Shown here: positions 34,370 to 43,809 of the stretch, one piece after another
Layout of the letters: every line of letters starts with the position of its first letter
Position numbering within the stretch: the stretch's first letter is position 1
NCBI GenBank assembly: GCA_003151515.1
Contig: PLXS01000030.1
Coordinates: 139,757 to 203,756, forward strand
Origin: Opitutaceae bacterium
GTDB lineage: Bacteria > Verrucomicrobiota > Verrucomicrobiia > Opitutales > Opitutaceae
Direction: 5' to 3'
DNA length: 64,000 nucleotides
Translations under genes and position numbers: made by a program
The notes under the pieces: generated by a model
Database searches by the model: none
What the model saw: the letters and a program-made list of their open reading frames with translations, nothing else
What the model was told of the DNA's origin: nothing

Positions 34370-35494
34370 CTAGTCGAGGCGCTTGCGCAGCATGCGCCGG
34401 CTGGCGCCCAGGAACAGGATGGCGAACACGGCCAGGGCCGCGGCGTTGGGAAGGATGACCGACCAGACGTTGCCGGCGAGGAAGAGCGTCTGGAGCGATG
34501 ACACGAAGTAGCGGGCGGGAAGCACGCGCGTTATCGCCTGCACCACGGCAGGCATGCTTCCGATGTCAAAGATGAAGCCGGACAGGAGGAACGCCGGCAG
34601 GAAGGTCGCCACGATGGCGACCATGCCGGCCACGAACTGGTTGCGGGCGAGGGTGGATATGAGCAGCCCCATGCCGAGGGCCGCGAGGAGGTAGAGCGCC
34701 GACACGCAGGAGAGCACCCACACGGAGCCGAGGAACGGCACGCGGAAGAGCCACAGGCCCATCGCGACGGACAGGGCCATGCTGCCCAGGCCGAGGAGAA
34801 AGTAGGGAACGAGCTTGCCGACCAGCACCTCGCCCATCGTCACCGGCGTCACGAGGAGCGCCTCCATGGTCCCGCGCTCCCACTCCCGCGCCATGACGAG
34901 GGCCGTGAGCAGGGCGCCAATGAGGGTCATGATTATCGCGATCAGCCCCGGCACGAGGTAGTTGCGGCTGCGCAGCTCGCTGTTGAACCAGACGCGCTGC
35001 TCAATGCTGACCGGAACGGCCGCGGAGACACCCGACTCGTCGCCGAGCTCCTCGATCCACTTCTGCCAGACCCCCTGAACGTAGCCGATCACGAGGCGCG
35101 CCGTGTTCGCGTCGGTGCCGTTGACGATCAGCTGGATCGGGGCCCCGTCCGGGCGGCGCAGGCGCTTGGAGAAGTCCTGCTGCAGGTGCACGATCGCGTT
35201 CACGCTGCGGTCCCGCAGGGCGGCCTCGGCCCGGACCATGTCGCCCATGAACACCGGGGCGAAGTAGCTCGTGCCGCTAAAGCGCCCCGCGAGGCTCGCG
35301 GTGTCCGCGTCGGGCTGCTCGATCACCACGGCGACCGGGACGTGCTCCGCGTCGAGGGAGATCCCGTAGCCGAAGATCAGCAGGAGGAACACGGGAAGCA
35401 GGAAGGCGATCGCGACGCTGCTCGGGTCCCTCAAGACCTGGTAGAGCTCCTTGCGCAAGAGCCCGCGAAGCCGCATTCCGGACCCGGCATTCAT
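34370..35494 (-). CDS. ybhS: ABC-2 type permease (YbhS-like)
   Basis: A 374-residue permease paralogous to the next gene: SVAIAFLLPVFLLLIFGYGI (helix 1), QRVWFNSELRSRNYLVPGL in the loop, VMAREWERGTMEALLVTPVT and LSGFIFDIGSMPAVVQAITR in the membrane half. ATG overlaps the stop of the ATPase gene (ATGA). The two permeases probably form the heterodimeric channel energised by the double-NBD protein. Confidence 0.9.
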   Translation of the reverse strand: MNAGSGMRLRGLLRKELYQVLRDPSSVAIAFLLPVFLLLIFGYGISLDAEHVPVAVVIEQPDADTASLAGRFSGTSYFAPVFMGDMVRAEAALRDRSVNAIVHLQQDFSKRLRRPDGAPIQLIVNGTDANTARLVIGYVQGVWQKWIEELGDESGVSAAVPVSIEQRVWFNSELRSRNYLVPGLIAIIMTLIGALLTALVMAREWERGTMEALLVTPVTMGEVLVGKLVPYFLLGLGSMALSVAMGLWLFRVPFLGSVWVLSCVSALYLLAALGMGLLISTLARNQFVAGMVAIVATFLPAFLLSGFIFDIGSMPAVVQAITRVLPARYFVSSLQTLFLAGNVWSVILPNAAALAVFAILFLGASRRMLRKRLD

Positions 35495-37278
35495 GCGGCC
35501 TCGGCCCCCCTCGCGCGCCGCTCGATCAGCCCTATGAACGCATCCTCCATCGAGGGCTCCGGCATGGCCTCGGAGCGCTGGCCGCGCTTGATGGAGGCCG
35601 GGTCCCCGATGGTGAGGACCTCGCCGTCGGCCATGATCGCCAGCCGGTCGCAGTACTCGGCCTCCTCCATGAAATGCGTCGTGACGAGGATCGTGACGCC
35701 CCCTTCCGCCAGGGCGTTTATCCGGCTCCAGAACTCCCTTCGGGCGATGGGGTCGACCCCCGACGTGGGCTCGTCCAGGAAGAGGATGTCGGGCTCGTGC
35801 ATGAGCGCGCACGCCATGGCGAGGCGCTGCTTGTGCCCGAGGGAAAGGTCCTGGCTCGTCATGGAGACGTACTCGGCCAGCCCGAACTCGCCCAGGGCCC
35901 AGGCGATCCGCCCGTCCTGGCGCCTGCCGAAGAGGTCGTAGGCGCTGCTGAAGAAGCGCAGGTTCTCGAGCACGCTCAGGTTGCCGTAGAGCGAGAACTT
36001 CTGGGACATGTAGCCTATGCGGGCCCGCGCCGCCGAGGCCGCGTGCCTCAGGTCGAGGCCGGCCACGCGCAGGGTGCCGGCGGAGGGAGGAAGGAGCCCG
36101 CAGAGCATCCGGAAGGTCGTCGACTTGCCGGCGCCGTTGGGCCCCAGGAGCCCGAAGACCTCTCCCTGGGCGACGTCAAACGTCGCGCGGCGCACGGCGT
36201 AGAAGTCGCCGAACTTGCGGCTGACGTCGCGCACCTCGATGACCGGGCCAGGGAAGGCGGCGGGACGATGCGGCGTCCCCGCGGCGGGCGCGGCCCGCGC
36301 GGGCAGCGGCCCGGCCCCGGCCCGCGCCTCCCCGCGCCCCAGAAGCAGCGCGACAAAGGCGTCCTCGAGCCGCGGCTCCACGGCCTCGGCGGTGGAGCCC
36401 GCGAATGCCCGCGCGATCTGCCCGGGGATGTCCGTCGCTCCCTCCCTCGCGACCACCCGGACGCGGTCGGCCTGGATGACGGCGTCAAGGACCCCCGGCA
36501 CGGCGGATAGGGCCTTCTGGAAGGCGCGCTTTCCGATCGCGGGCGCCCGGGCGGAGAAGGTGCGGCCTCGCAGCGGCTCCCGGAACTCCCCGGGGCGGCC
36601 CTTGCCCAGGATCTCCCCCTCGTGCAGGAGCACGATGTCGTCGCAGCGCTCGGCCTCGTCCAGGTAGGCCGTGCTCAGGAGCACCGTCATCGCGTGCTCG
36701 CGCACGAGCCGGTAGACGATCTGCCAGAGCTCGCGGCGCGAGACCGGGTCGACGCCGACCGTCGGCTCGTCGAGCAGCAGCAGCTGAGGCGGGCGAACGA
36801 GCGTGCAGGCGAGCCCGAGCTTCTGCTTCATACCGCCGGACAGGCGCCCCGCGAGGCGCCCCGTGAAGCGCGCGAGCCCCGTCATGTGCATGAGCTCGCC
36901 GTACCGGCCGGCGCGGTCGGCCGCGGCGACCCCCTGGAGGTCGGAGTAGAGGTCGAGGTTTTCCTGGACCGTGAGGTCCTCGTATAGCCCGAAGCGCTGC
37001 GGCATGTAGCCGACGCTCGACTGCACGGCCAGCGGGTCCCTCGCGGTGTCGTGGCCCAGGGCCGTGATCTGGCCCTCGTCGGGCACGAGCAGCCCGACCG
37101 AGAGGCGCATGAGGGTCGTCTTGCCGGCGCCGTCCGGGCCTATGAGGCCCGTCACCCGGCCGCGGCCCACGCCGAGGCTAACGCCGCGCAGCGCCGTCAG
37201 CGTGCGCCCGCCCGACGTGAACTGCTTGCGCACGCCGCGCAGCTCCAGGACCACCTGCGCCGCGGCGTCCGGGCTCAC
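35491..37278 (-). CDS. ybhF: Tandem-NBD ABC transporter ATPase (YbhF-like)
   Basis: A 595-residue protein with two ATP-binding domains in one chain. NBD1: Walker A GPDGAGKTT, signature RLSGGMKQKLG, Walker B LLLLDEPTVGVDP. NBD2 (from about 325): GPNGAGKST, signature DLSLGHKQRLA (slightly degenerate), Walker B ILFLDEPTSGVDP. Translation starts at GTG overlapping the adaptor stop (GTGA). It powers the YbhS/YbhR permease pair. Both catalytic Glu residues are present. Confidence 0.95.
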   Translation of the reverse strand: MSPDAAAQVVLELRGVRKQFTSGGRTLTALRGVSLGVGRGRVTGLIGPDGAGKTTLMRLSVGLLVPDEGQITALGHDTARDPLAVQSSVGYMPQRFGLYEDLTVQENLDLYSDLQGVAAADRAGRYGELMHMTGLARFTGRLAGRLSGGMKQKLGLACTLVRPPQLLLLDEPTVGVDPVSRRELWQIVYRLVREHAMTVLLSTAYLDEAERCDDIVLLHEGEILGKGRPGEFREPLRGRTFSARAPAIGKRAFQKALSAVPGVLDAVIQADRVRVVAREGATDIPGQIARAFAGSTAEAVEPRLEDAFVALLLGRGEARAGAGPLPARAAPAAGTPHRPAAFPGPVIEVRDVSRKFGDFYAVRRATFDVAQGEVFGLLGPNGAGKSTTFRMLCGLLPPSAGTLRVAGLDLRHAASAARARIGYMSQKFSLYGNLSVLENLRFFSSAYDLFGRRQDGRIAWALGEFGLAEYVSMTSQDLSLGHKQRLAMACALMHEPDILFLDEPTSGVDPIARREFWSRINALAEGGVTILVTTHFMEEAEYCDRLAIMADGEVLTIGDPASIKRGQRSEAMPEPSMEDAFIGLIERRARGAEAA

Positions 37279-38276
37279 GGCTGGGCCGCTTGGTCGGTGG
37301 GCAGCGTCACCACGGCCGGCATGCCGAGGCGAAGCTCGCCCTGCGGGTTGCGCACGAAGACGCGCACCTGATAGACGAGCTTGGTGCGGACCTCCTGGGT
37401 CTCGACCGACTTGGGCGTGAACTCCGCGGTCGGGGAGATGTACCCGACCCAGCCCTCGTAGCGCTTGCCCGGGAACCCGTCCGTCGTCACCCAGGCCTTC
37501 ATGCCCGGGCGCACGCGCGCAAGGTCGGTCTCCGCGACGTAGGCGCGGACCCAGAGGGGGTCGTCGAGGGCGAGGGTGATGACCGGCTTCTGCGGCGAGG
37601 CCATGTCGCCGGGCTCGAGGATGCGGTTCTCGACGACGCCGTCGGAGGGTGCGAGGAGGTCCGCGTCGGCCAGGTCCTTCTTTGCGAGATCAAGCTGGGC
37701 CTCGTCGGCCTGCAGCGCCGCCCGCGCGGCCGAGACGTCCTCCTCGCGGGGCCCGAGCACCATCAGCGCGTCGGCCTCCTGGGCGGCGGCCTTGCGGGCC
37801 CTGGCAACGTCGAGGGCCGCCCGGGCGTCGTCGGAGTCCTGGGCGGTCGACGCCCCCTGGTCGACCAGCTTGAAGACACGCGCGGACGTGAGCTCGGCGT
37901 TCCTCAGGTCGGCCGAAGCGGCCTCCAGGTCGGCGTGGGCCTTGCGGATCTCCTCGGGCCGGTTGCCGGCCTCGAACCTGCGAAGAACGTCGCGCTGCGC
38001 CGCCATGAGGGCGCTTCGGCTCGCCACCTCGGCCTCTAGGCGGGCCTTGTCCAGCGATGCGAGCAGCTGGCCCTTGCGGACGTGGTCTCCCTCCCCCACA
38101 AGGACGGCGGCGATCCGCTCGTTCCCGTAGAACGCGAGCTGGACCTGCCTTATGTCGACGTTGCCGGACATCACGACGTCCCCCGTCGCCGAATGCCGCG
38201 CCCGGCCGAACAAGAGCCAGAGGACTGCGGCGAGCACGACGACCGCGGCGACCGCGGCCAAACGAAAGCGCTTCAT
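37275..38276 (-). CDS. ybhG: HlyD/MFP-family efflux adaptor (YbhG-like)
   Basis: A 333-residue membrane-fusion protein. MKRFRLAAVAAVVVLAAVLWLLF is the inner-membrane anchor. The barrel-sandwich halves are YGNERIAAVLVGEGDHVRKGQ and LLAPSDGVVENRILEPGDM, flanking a coiled-coil hairpin (about 85-200) rich in Ala/Glu. The beta-barrel ends with VRTKLVYQVRVFVRNPQGEL. First gene of the ybhGFSR-like operon, presumably exporting toxic compounds across both membranes with an unlinked outer-membrane channel. Confidence 0.92.
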   Translation of the reverse strand: MKRFRLAAVAAVVVLAAVLWLLFGRARHSATGDVVMSGNVDIRQVQLAFYGNERIAAVLVGEGDHVRKGQLLASLDKARLEAEVASRSALMAAQRDVLRRFEAGNRPEEIRKAHADLEAASADLRNAELTSARVFKLVDQGASTAQDSDDARAALDVARARKAAAQEADALMVLGPREEDVSAARAALQADEAQLDLAKKDLADADLLAPSDGVVENRILEPGDMASPQKPVITLALDDPLWVRAYVAETDLARVRPGMKAWVTTDGFPGKRYEGWVGYISPTAEFTPKSVETQEVRTKLVYQVRVFVRNPQGELRLGMPAVVTLPTDQAAQP

Positions 38277-38551
38277 GCTGCATCCGACTCTGGGCGCGGC
38301 GCGACACCTGTCAACGAGACCCGCCTTCCGGCGCGGCCGGCTCTCCACAAGGCAGGCTAATGGGCGATTGAAGCCCGCTATTCGCACCCCGCGCCGCGAT
38401 GCGCGACCGCGCGGAGCAGGCCGTCCGCCGCGGATTGGAGCGCCAGGTTTTCAATGATCGCGATTTCGCGGGGTTTCCCTTCACTTCGGCGCCGATTCTT
38501 CGCCGTTCATCAAACCCGCCAATTCTGTCATTACAACGCACTGATAGCCAG

Positions 38552-41500
38552 ATGTTTGGGAAATACGTAGGCGGGCTCGTTAAACTTGAGAAACCTAAGG
38601 GTATCCAGAGACTTTCAATCACTTTGAACAGGACTGCAGCAGGCACCCTACGAAGGATCCGGTCGACGCGGGCAGCGGCAGCGCTCGCCGGTCTTCTTTC
38701 GTTTGCACAGCCGGCGCTTGCTCAGGTCGTGACGCTCAACCAGAGCTTCACGGGCACCACGGCTCCGGGCTGGGTGCTGGGCGGGACGGGCTTCACGCCG
38801 GTCCTGACAGCCGCCCAAGGCTCGGACCCCGTGGGCAGCGGTTGGCTTCAGCTGACGAGCAACGCGACCAACGAGTCCACGTACGCGTACGACTCGACCG
38901 CGTTCTCGTCGGCCAACGCGACGATCACCGCCCAGTTCAACTACGTCAGCTTCAACGGCACCGGCGCCGACGGCCTGACGTTCTTCCTCGCCGACGCGAG
39001 CGTGGTTTCGAGCTCGGGCTTCAACCCGGGCGCCTACGGCGGCAGCCTCGGGTACGCGCAGAAGACCGACATAAACGGCCTGTCGGGTGGCTACCTCGGC
39101 ATCGGCGTCGACGAGTACGGCAACTACTCCAACCCGACCGAGGGCAGGGTGGGCGGACCGGGGTTCGTCCCGAACGCGATCGCGGTGCGCGGCCCTGGCT
39201 CGGGCACCTCGGGCTACAACTACCTGGGCGGCACGGGCTCGCTGACGACGCCCCTTTCCTATCCGGGCCAGACGACGCGCCCGTCGGGCTCCCAGGCCGA
39301 GACCATCCAGATGGTGCTCACCAGCACGAACCAGCTGACGGTTTCCGTCGAGTTCGGCAACAGCGGCGTCTTCCAGACCGTGTTCACGGCGAATCTGTCG
39401 GGGTACACGCGGCCCTCTGACCTCATCATGGGCTTCACGGCCGGCACGGGCTCTCTCACCTCCACCCAGGAGATCCAGGACGTGCTCCTGAGCTCCGTGT
39501 CCGCCAACATCTGGACGAACAGCGGCGCGGACAGCAACTGGAACACCGCCAACGACTGGGAGGGTAGCCCCGCCCAGGTCCCGTCGGTCGGCTCCGACGT
39601 CCTGCTGAACAACGCCATGGTCGGCACGGCCCAGACGATCAACGTGGGCTCGAACCAGATCATCCGCTCCCTGCAGATCGACGCGCCGTTCAGCTACACG
39701 CTCAACAACGGCAGCCTCGAGTTCAACAACGAGGGCGTTACCGGGACCTCGGGCATCATCGTCACCTCCACTAACGGGACGGCGGTGCAGACCATCAACT
39801 CCAACCTCCATGCCGACAACGCGATCGTGGTTGAGAACGACACGAGCTCCGCGCTCAACCTGACCGGCACGCTGGCGACGGGCGGCAACGCCGTGAACTT
39901 CAACGGGAGCGGCGCCGTGAACGAGTCCGGCGTCGTCTCAGGCACGGGCTCGCTTTACCAAACCGGAACGGGCACGACCAACCTATCGGGGAACAACACC
40001 TACTCGGGAGGCACGACGATCACCGCCGGCACGCTGAACGCGAACAGCAACACGGCGCTCGGAGCCGGCGCCGTGGTCCTGGGCGGGGGCACCCTCGCCT
40101 CGACCGCCTCGAGCACCATCGCGAACGCCATCGCGCTCGAGGGCAACTCCTCCCTCACCAATATAACGACGAGTGGGACGATGACCCAGACGGGCGGAAG
40201 CTACACGCTCAACATGAGCGGTGCCACGCAGTCGGGCAACGTGGCCCTTTCCAACACGAGCACCGGCCAGACGCTGACGGTCAACGTCGCCAGCGGGTCC
40301 TCCGCGATCAACGGCATCATCAGCAACGGCGGGACCGGCGCGGGCGGCCTGACGCTGACCGGGGCCGGGACCCTGAGCCTCGGGGGCGTGGACACCTACA
40401 CGGGCGCGACGACCGTGAGCGGCGGGACCCTCCAGCTGGCGACCAACAACGCCATCAGCTCCTCGTCGGCCGTGGCGCTCAACAACAGCACGCTCAACCT
40501 TAACGGCTACTCCGACAAGATCGGGAACCTCTCCTTCAGCAACGGGACGATCAACTTCGGCTCGGGCTCCCCGACGAACACGCTCGTCTTCAGCACCATC
40601 TCGTCGGGCACCGGGGTCCTGACGATCAACGGGTGGACGAGCGGCTCGACGACGCTGGCCGCGACCACCTCGGGGATCGCCTCGGCCCTGCTCAACGAGG
40701 TCTACTTCGCCGGCAGCGGCTCGGGCTCGGTCGAGTCGGGCATCGCGACCCCCGCCGGCAACGGCGAGGGAAGCGCGTACGTCATCACGCCGAACACCAC
40801 CTTCATCGTGTGGGACGGCGCCGAGGCCGCGCACAGCCAGAACTGGAGCTACACGCGCACCGGCACAAGCAACTGGGTCGGAAACGGGACGCCCAGTCAG
40901 ACGGTGGGGAGCACGCAGAAGCTCGACTTCACGGGCACGACGGGCATGACGCCCACGATGAGCGCCAATTACTCCGCCAACGCCATCAAGTTCGACTCGG
41001 CCGCGGGGGCCTTCACCATCACGCAGGGCGGAAACACGCTGACGCTCGACGGCTCGGTGCCGAGCATCATCCAGCAGTCGGCGTCCAACCAGGTGATCAG
41101 CGGGGGGGCGATCGCGGTCTCCGCCAACAGTGTCGCGGACGTGAGCGGGGCCGGCAGCCTCACCATCAGCTCGACGCTCAGCGGGACCGGCAGCCTGACG
41201 AAGCTGAGCGCCGGCACGCTCGCCCTGAGCGGCAACAACAGCGGGTACAGCGGGGCGATCGGGATCGACGCCGGGACGGTCCAGGTCTCAGGAAGCAACA
41301 ACGTGCTCGGGACCGGCTCCACCGCGGTGCTTTCCGGCGCGACGCTCCAGGTCAACTCCGGCCTCACCCTCGCGAACGCGCTTTCCCTCACCGGCACGGG
41401 CGTTGGCGGCGTCGGCGCGCTCGATTCGACGCCCGGAACGGGCAACACGGCGACCCTCTCCGGAGCGGTCACGCTCAGCGGCAACACCACGGTCAACTCG

Positions 41501-43126
41501 GGCTCGGGCACGCTCGTCCTGAGCGGCGGGATCACCGGCTCGGGCGACAGCCTCACCCTGACGGGCGCGGGCAACATGACCGTCAGCGGCGCCATCGCGA
41601 CGGGCACGGGCGGGGTGACGCTCAGCGGTACGGGCACGACCACCTTCTCCAGGGCCAACACCTACACGGGCACGACGACCGTCAACTCCGGCACGCTCAA
41701 CCTCAGCACGACGGCGGTCGACGGAAACCTCACGATCGCCGGCGGCGCGGTCAACGACAACGCCTCGAACCAGATCGCGACGACGAGCACCCTGGCGGTC
41801 AACGGCGGCAGCTTCAACCTGGGGGCCCACACGGAGTCGGTCTGGAACCTGAGCGGCATACCCGGGGGCACGCTCGCCCTGGGCACCGGGACGCTGACCG
41901 TCGTCGGCACCGGCACCTCGACTTTCGGCGGATCGATCACCGGCTCCGGGACGCTCGCCAACACGAACACGGGCGAGCTCATCCTAACCGGGGCCAGCTC
42001 GGGCTTCACGGGGGCCGTCAACCTGAGCAACGGCGTCATCATCGCCGCCGACTCGAACGCGACGGGCACGGCGACCGTCAACGTGTCGAGCTCCGGCAAC
42101 TTCGAGGTCCAGGGCGGCTCGACCCTGGGCAGCAACTTCGCCCTCTCGACCAACGGGGCCTCGACGGGCAACGGTGCGATCGAGAACCTCTCCGGGAACA
42201 ACTCGATAACGGGAACCGTGACTCTTTCAGCCAACTCCCGCGTCCAGTCGGACGCCGGGACGCTCACCCTGGGCGGCGCCGTGAGCGCCGGCACCTACAC
42301 CCTTAACGTCGGCGGCGCGGGCAACACGACGATCAACGGTGCGATCACCGGGGCCGCCGGCAGCTCGCTCGCCAAGGACGGCGCCGGCACCCTGGCGATC
42401 GGCGCCTCCAACTCGTCCTTCTCCGGCACCGTGGCGGTCAACGCGGGCACGCTTCAGACGAACATCAACAACGCGTTCAAGAACACGACCGCGGTCACGG
42501 TCGCCTCGGGCGCGACGCTGAGCCTCAACGGGACGACGCAATCCCTGGGCACGCTGGCCGACGCCGGCGCCCTCTCGTTCGGGACCAGCTCGACGCTCAC
42601 CCTGGGCTCCGGGGCAAGCTCGCTCAACGGGACACTCACCGGCTCGGGCACCCTGATCCTCGGCGCGGGCTCGACGCTCACGCTGGGCGCCAGCTTCAGC
42701 GACCCGAACCTCAACATCACGCTGGCGGGCGGCACGCTCATGCTCAACGGGACGACGGACACCTTCGGCGCGCTCAACGTGACCTCGAGTTCGATCGTCG
42801 ACTTCGGCAGCCCGAGCGCGTCGCAGTTCGATGTGAGCGGGGTGACGCTGACCGCGGGCGTGCAGCTTTCCGTGAACCACTGGGCCGACGGGACCGACTA
42901 CTTCTACAGCACGACGAGCCCCGGCACGCAGGGCCAGGCCCCGATCGACCAGATCGTGTTCACCGGCTATTCGGGCAGTCTAACGCACTGGCAGACGGAC
43001 CCGAGCGGGCCGCAGGACCTGAACCAGATCACGCCCACGCCCGAGCCCGCGACCTACGGGGCGATCTTCGTCGGCATCTCGTTGGCGGGCATTATCATCC
43101 ATCGGCGCCGGCGCAGCGCGGCCTGA
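38552..43126 (+). CDS. Giant surface protein: L-type lectin domain, autotransporter-type beta repeats, PEP-CTERM anchor
   Basis: A 1524-residue protein. Residues 1-55 form an extended signal peptide (AAAALAGLLSFAQPALAQ). Residues 60-275 look like an L-type (legume) lectin domain: GADGLTFFLADAS, GGYLGIGVDEYGNYS and IQMVLTSTNQLTVSVEFGNS. The rest is a long beta helix with autotransporter-associated strand repeats, e.g. GNNTYSGGTTITAGTLNANS, GVDTYTGATTVSGGTLQLAT, RANTYTGTTTVNSGTLNLST. The C-terminus TPTPEPATYGAIFVG plus a membrane segment and RRRRSA is a PEP-CTERM sorting signal. No autotransporter barrel is present. Probably exported and processed by exosortase, then displayed or released. Confidence 0.9.
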   Translation: MFGKYVGGLVKLEKPKGIQRLSITLNRTAAGTLRRIRSTRAAAALAGLLSFAQPALAQVVTLNQSFTGTTAPGWVLGGTGFTPVLTAAQGSDPVGSGWLQLTSNATNESTYAYDSTAFSSANATITAQFNYVSFNGTGADGLTFFLADASVVSSSGFNPGAYGGSLGYAQKTDINGLSGGYLGIGVDEYGNYSNPTEGRVGGPGFVPNAIAVRGPGSGTSGYNYLGGTGSLTTPLSYPGQTTRPSGSQAETIQMVLTSTNQLTVSVEFGNSGVFQTVFTANLSGYTRPSDLIMGFTAGTGSLTSTQEIQDVLLSSVSANIWTNSGADSNWNTANDWEGSPAQVPSVGSDVLLNNAMVGTAQTINVGSNQIIRSLQIDAPFSYTLNNGSLEFNNEGVTGTSGIIVTSTNGTAVQTINSNLHADNAIVVENDTSSALNLTGTLATGGNAVNFNGSGAVNESGVVSGTGSLYQTGTGTTNLSGNNTYSGGTTITAGTLNANSNTALGAGAVVLGGGTLASTASSTIANAIALEGNSSLTNITTSGTMTQTGGSYTLNMSGATQSGNVALSNTSTGQTLTVNVASGSSAINGIISNGGTGAGGLTLTGAGTLSLGGVDTYTGATTVSGGTLQLATNNAISSSSAVALNNSTLNLNGYSDKIGNLSFSNGTINFGSGSPTNTLVFSTISSGTGVLTINGWTSGSTTLAATTSGIASALLNEVYFAGSGSGSVESGIATPAGNGEGSAYVITPNTTFIVWDGAEAAHSQNWSYTRTGTSNWVGNGTPSQTVGSTQKLDFTGTTGMTPTMSANYSANAIKFDSAAGAFTITQGGNTLTLDGSVPSIIQQSASNQVISGGAIAVSANSVADVSGAGSLTISSTLSGTGSLTKLSAGTLALSGNNSGYSGAIGIDAGTVQVSGSNNVLGTGSTAVLSGATLQVNSGLTLANALSLTGTGVGGVGALDSTPGTGNTATLSGAVTLSGNTTVNSGSGTLVLSGGITGSGDSLTLTGAGNMTVSGAIATGTGGVTLSGTGTTTFSRANTYTGTTTVNSGTLNLSTTAVDGNLTIAGGAVNDNASNQIATTSTLAVNGGSFNLGAHTESVWNLSGIPGGTLALGTGTLTVVGTGTSTFGGSITGSGTLANTNTGELILTGASSGFTGAVNLSNGVIIAADSNATGTATVNVSSSGNFEVQGGSTLGSNFALSTNGASTGNGAIENLSGNNSITGTVTLSANSRVQSDAGTLTLGGAVSAGTYTLNVGGAGNTTINGAITGAAGSSLAKDGAGTLAIGASNSSFSGTVAVNAGTLQTNINNAFKNTTAVTVASGATLSLNGTTQSLGTLADAGALSFGTSSTLTLGSGASSLNGTLTGSGTLILGAGSTLTLGASFSDPNLNITLAGGTLMLNGTTDTFGALNVTSSSIVDFGSPSASQFDVSGVTLTAGVQLSVNHWADGTDYFYSTTSPGTQGQAPIDQIVFTGYSGSLTHWQTDPSGPQDLNQITPTPEPATYGAIFVGISLAGIIIHRRRRSAA

Positions 43127-43145
43127 AGGTCCCTTCGATCGTCAC

Positions 43146-43175
43146 TTGACCGGGTTCGGTGCGTCAGTCTTGTAT
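43146..43175 (+). promoter_or_regulatory. Candidate promoter for the small exported protein
   Basis: TTGACC (5 of 6 to the -35 consensus) at 43146-43151 is followed after 18 bases by TTGTAT. The -10 is weak. The position, 25 bases upstream of the ATG, suits a short leader. Confidence 0.35.
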
Positions 43176-43199
43176 TGAAACCCCCACGGGGAGATGGCC

Positions 43200-43748
43200 A
43201 TGCGCAGTTCGTCCAAGATCCTGATCGCCGCCCTCGCGGCCGCCACCCCGCTGGCAGGCGCGCTGCACGCCGACCTGGCGAAGGCCTCGCCGTTCCTGCC
43301 GCCAAACTCACCGCTTGGCGCGGGGGGCGCCGGCGGCCCCTCCGGGCCGGTCGAGCTCCGCGGGATGATGCCAACGGACCAGGGCATCGAGTGCCTGATC
43401 TACGACACGGCGAAGAAGACGAGCGTCTGGGTGGGGCTCAACGAGCCCGGGTACGAATTTGTGGTCAAGTCCGTGAACGCAGCGAGCGACACCGCCACCG
43501 TCTTCTACCAGGGGCGCAGCATGCAGCTGGAGATGCGCGCGGCCAAGGTGGCATCCGCGGGGACGGCCCAGGCAGGGACGCCGGGCAACCCCGTGGTCGC
43601 CCCGGGCGCGGCCGGCCTCCCGTCGGCTGCGGACGAGCAGAAGCGCCTGGACGCCGTGGCGGCCGAGGTCCGGCGCCGGCGCCTCGAGCGCGAGAAGGCC
43701 TTTCAGGCCCCCGGCTCGACGCCCCCGCCCGTCCCGCCCGCCCGCTAG
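43200..43748 (+). CDS. Small exported protein of unknown function
   Basis: A 182-residue protein with signal peptide MRSSSKILIAALAAATPLAGALHA. A compact beta domain covers about 50-120: VELRGMMPTDQGIECLIYDT, KKTSVWVGLNEPGYEFVVKS, ATVFYQGRSMQLEMRAAKV. The C-terminus is a charged helix (RLDAVAAEVRRRRLEREKAF) and a proline-rich end. A GGGGAG site is well spaced for the ATG at 43200; an in-frame ATG at 43194 is too close to it. The fold resembles small pseudopilus-associated/GspC-like beta modules, but this is only suggestive. Confidence 0.7.
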   Translation: MRSSSKILIAALAAATPLAGALHADLAKASPFLPPNSPLGAGGAGGPSGPVELRGMMPTDQGIECLIYDTAKKTSVWVGLNEPGYEFVVKSVNAASDTATVFYQGRSMQLEMRAAKVASAGTAQAGTPGNPVVAPGAAGLPSAADEQKRLDAVAAEVRRRRLEREKAFQAPGSTPPPVPPAR

Positions 43749-43773
43749 GCGCCCGCCCGGCGCAGATATTTCG

Positions 43774-43792
43774 TGCACCCGGCTTGGGTGCA
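43774..43792. promoter_or_regulatory. Perfect inverted repeat upstream of the ABC exporter
   Basis: TGCACCC-GGCTT-GGGTGCA is a perfect 7-bp dyad, 18 bases before the first exporter ATG. There is no T-run after it, so it fits a regulator-binding site or leader hairpin better than a terminator. Confidence 0.45.
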
Positions 43793-43809
43793 AATACCGT
43801 GGATGCCCT

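Noticed and set aside
39960..42500. Repetitive DNA in the giant gene as a CRISPR-like or tandem DNA repeat array
   Set aside because: The repetition is at protein level (T-Y-S/T-G motifs with variable spacing and drifted codons); there are no identical DNA repeats with regular unique spacers.
38648..42880. Many antisense frames opposite the giant repeat protein
   Set aside because: They arise from GC-rich, repeat-biased codons of the sense gene (low-complexity Val/Pro/Arg sequences) and show no domains or ribosome-binding sites.
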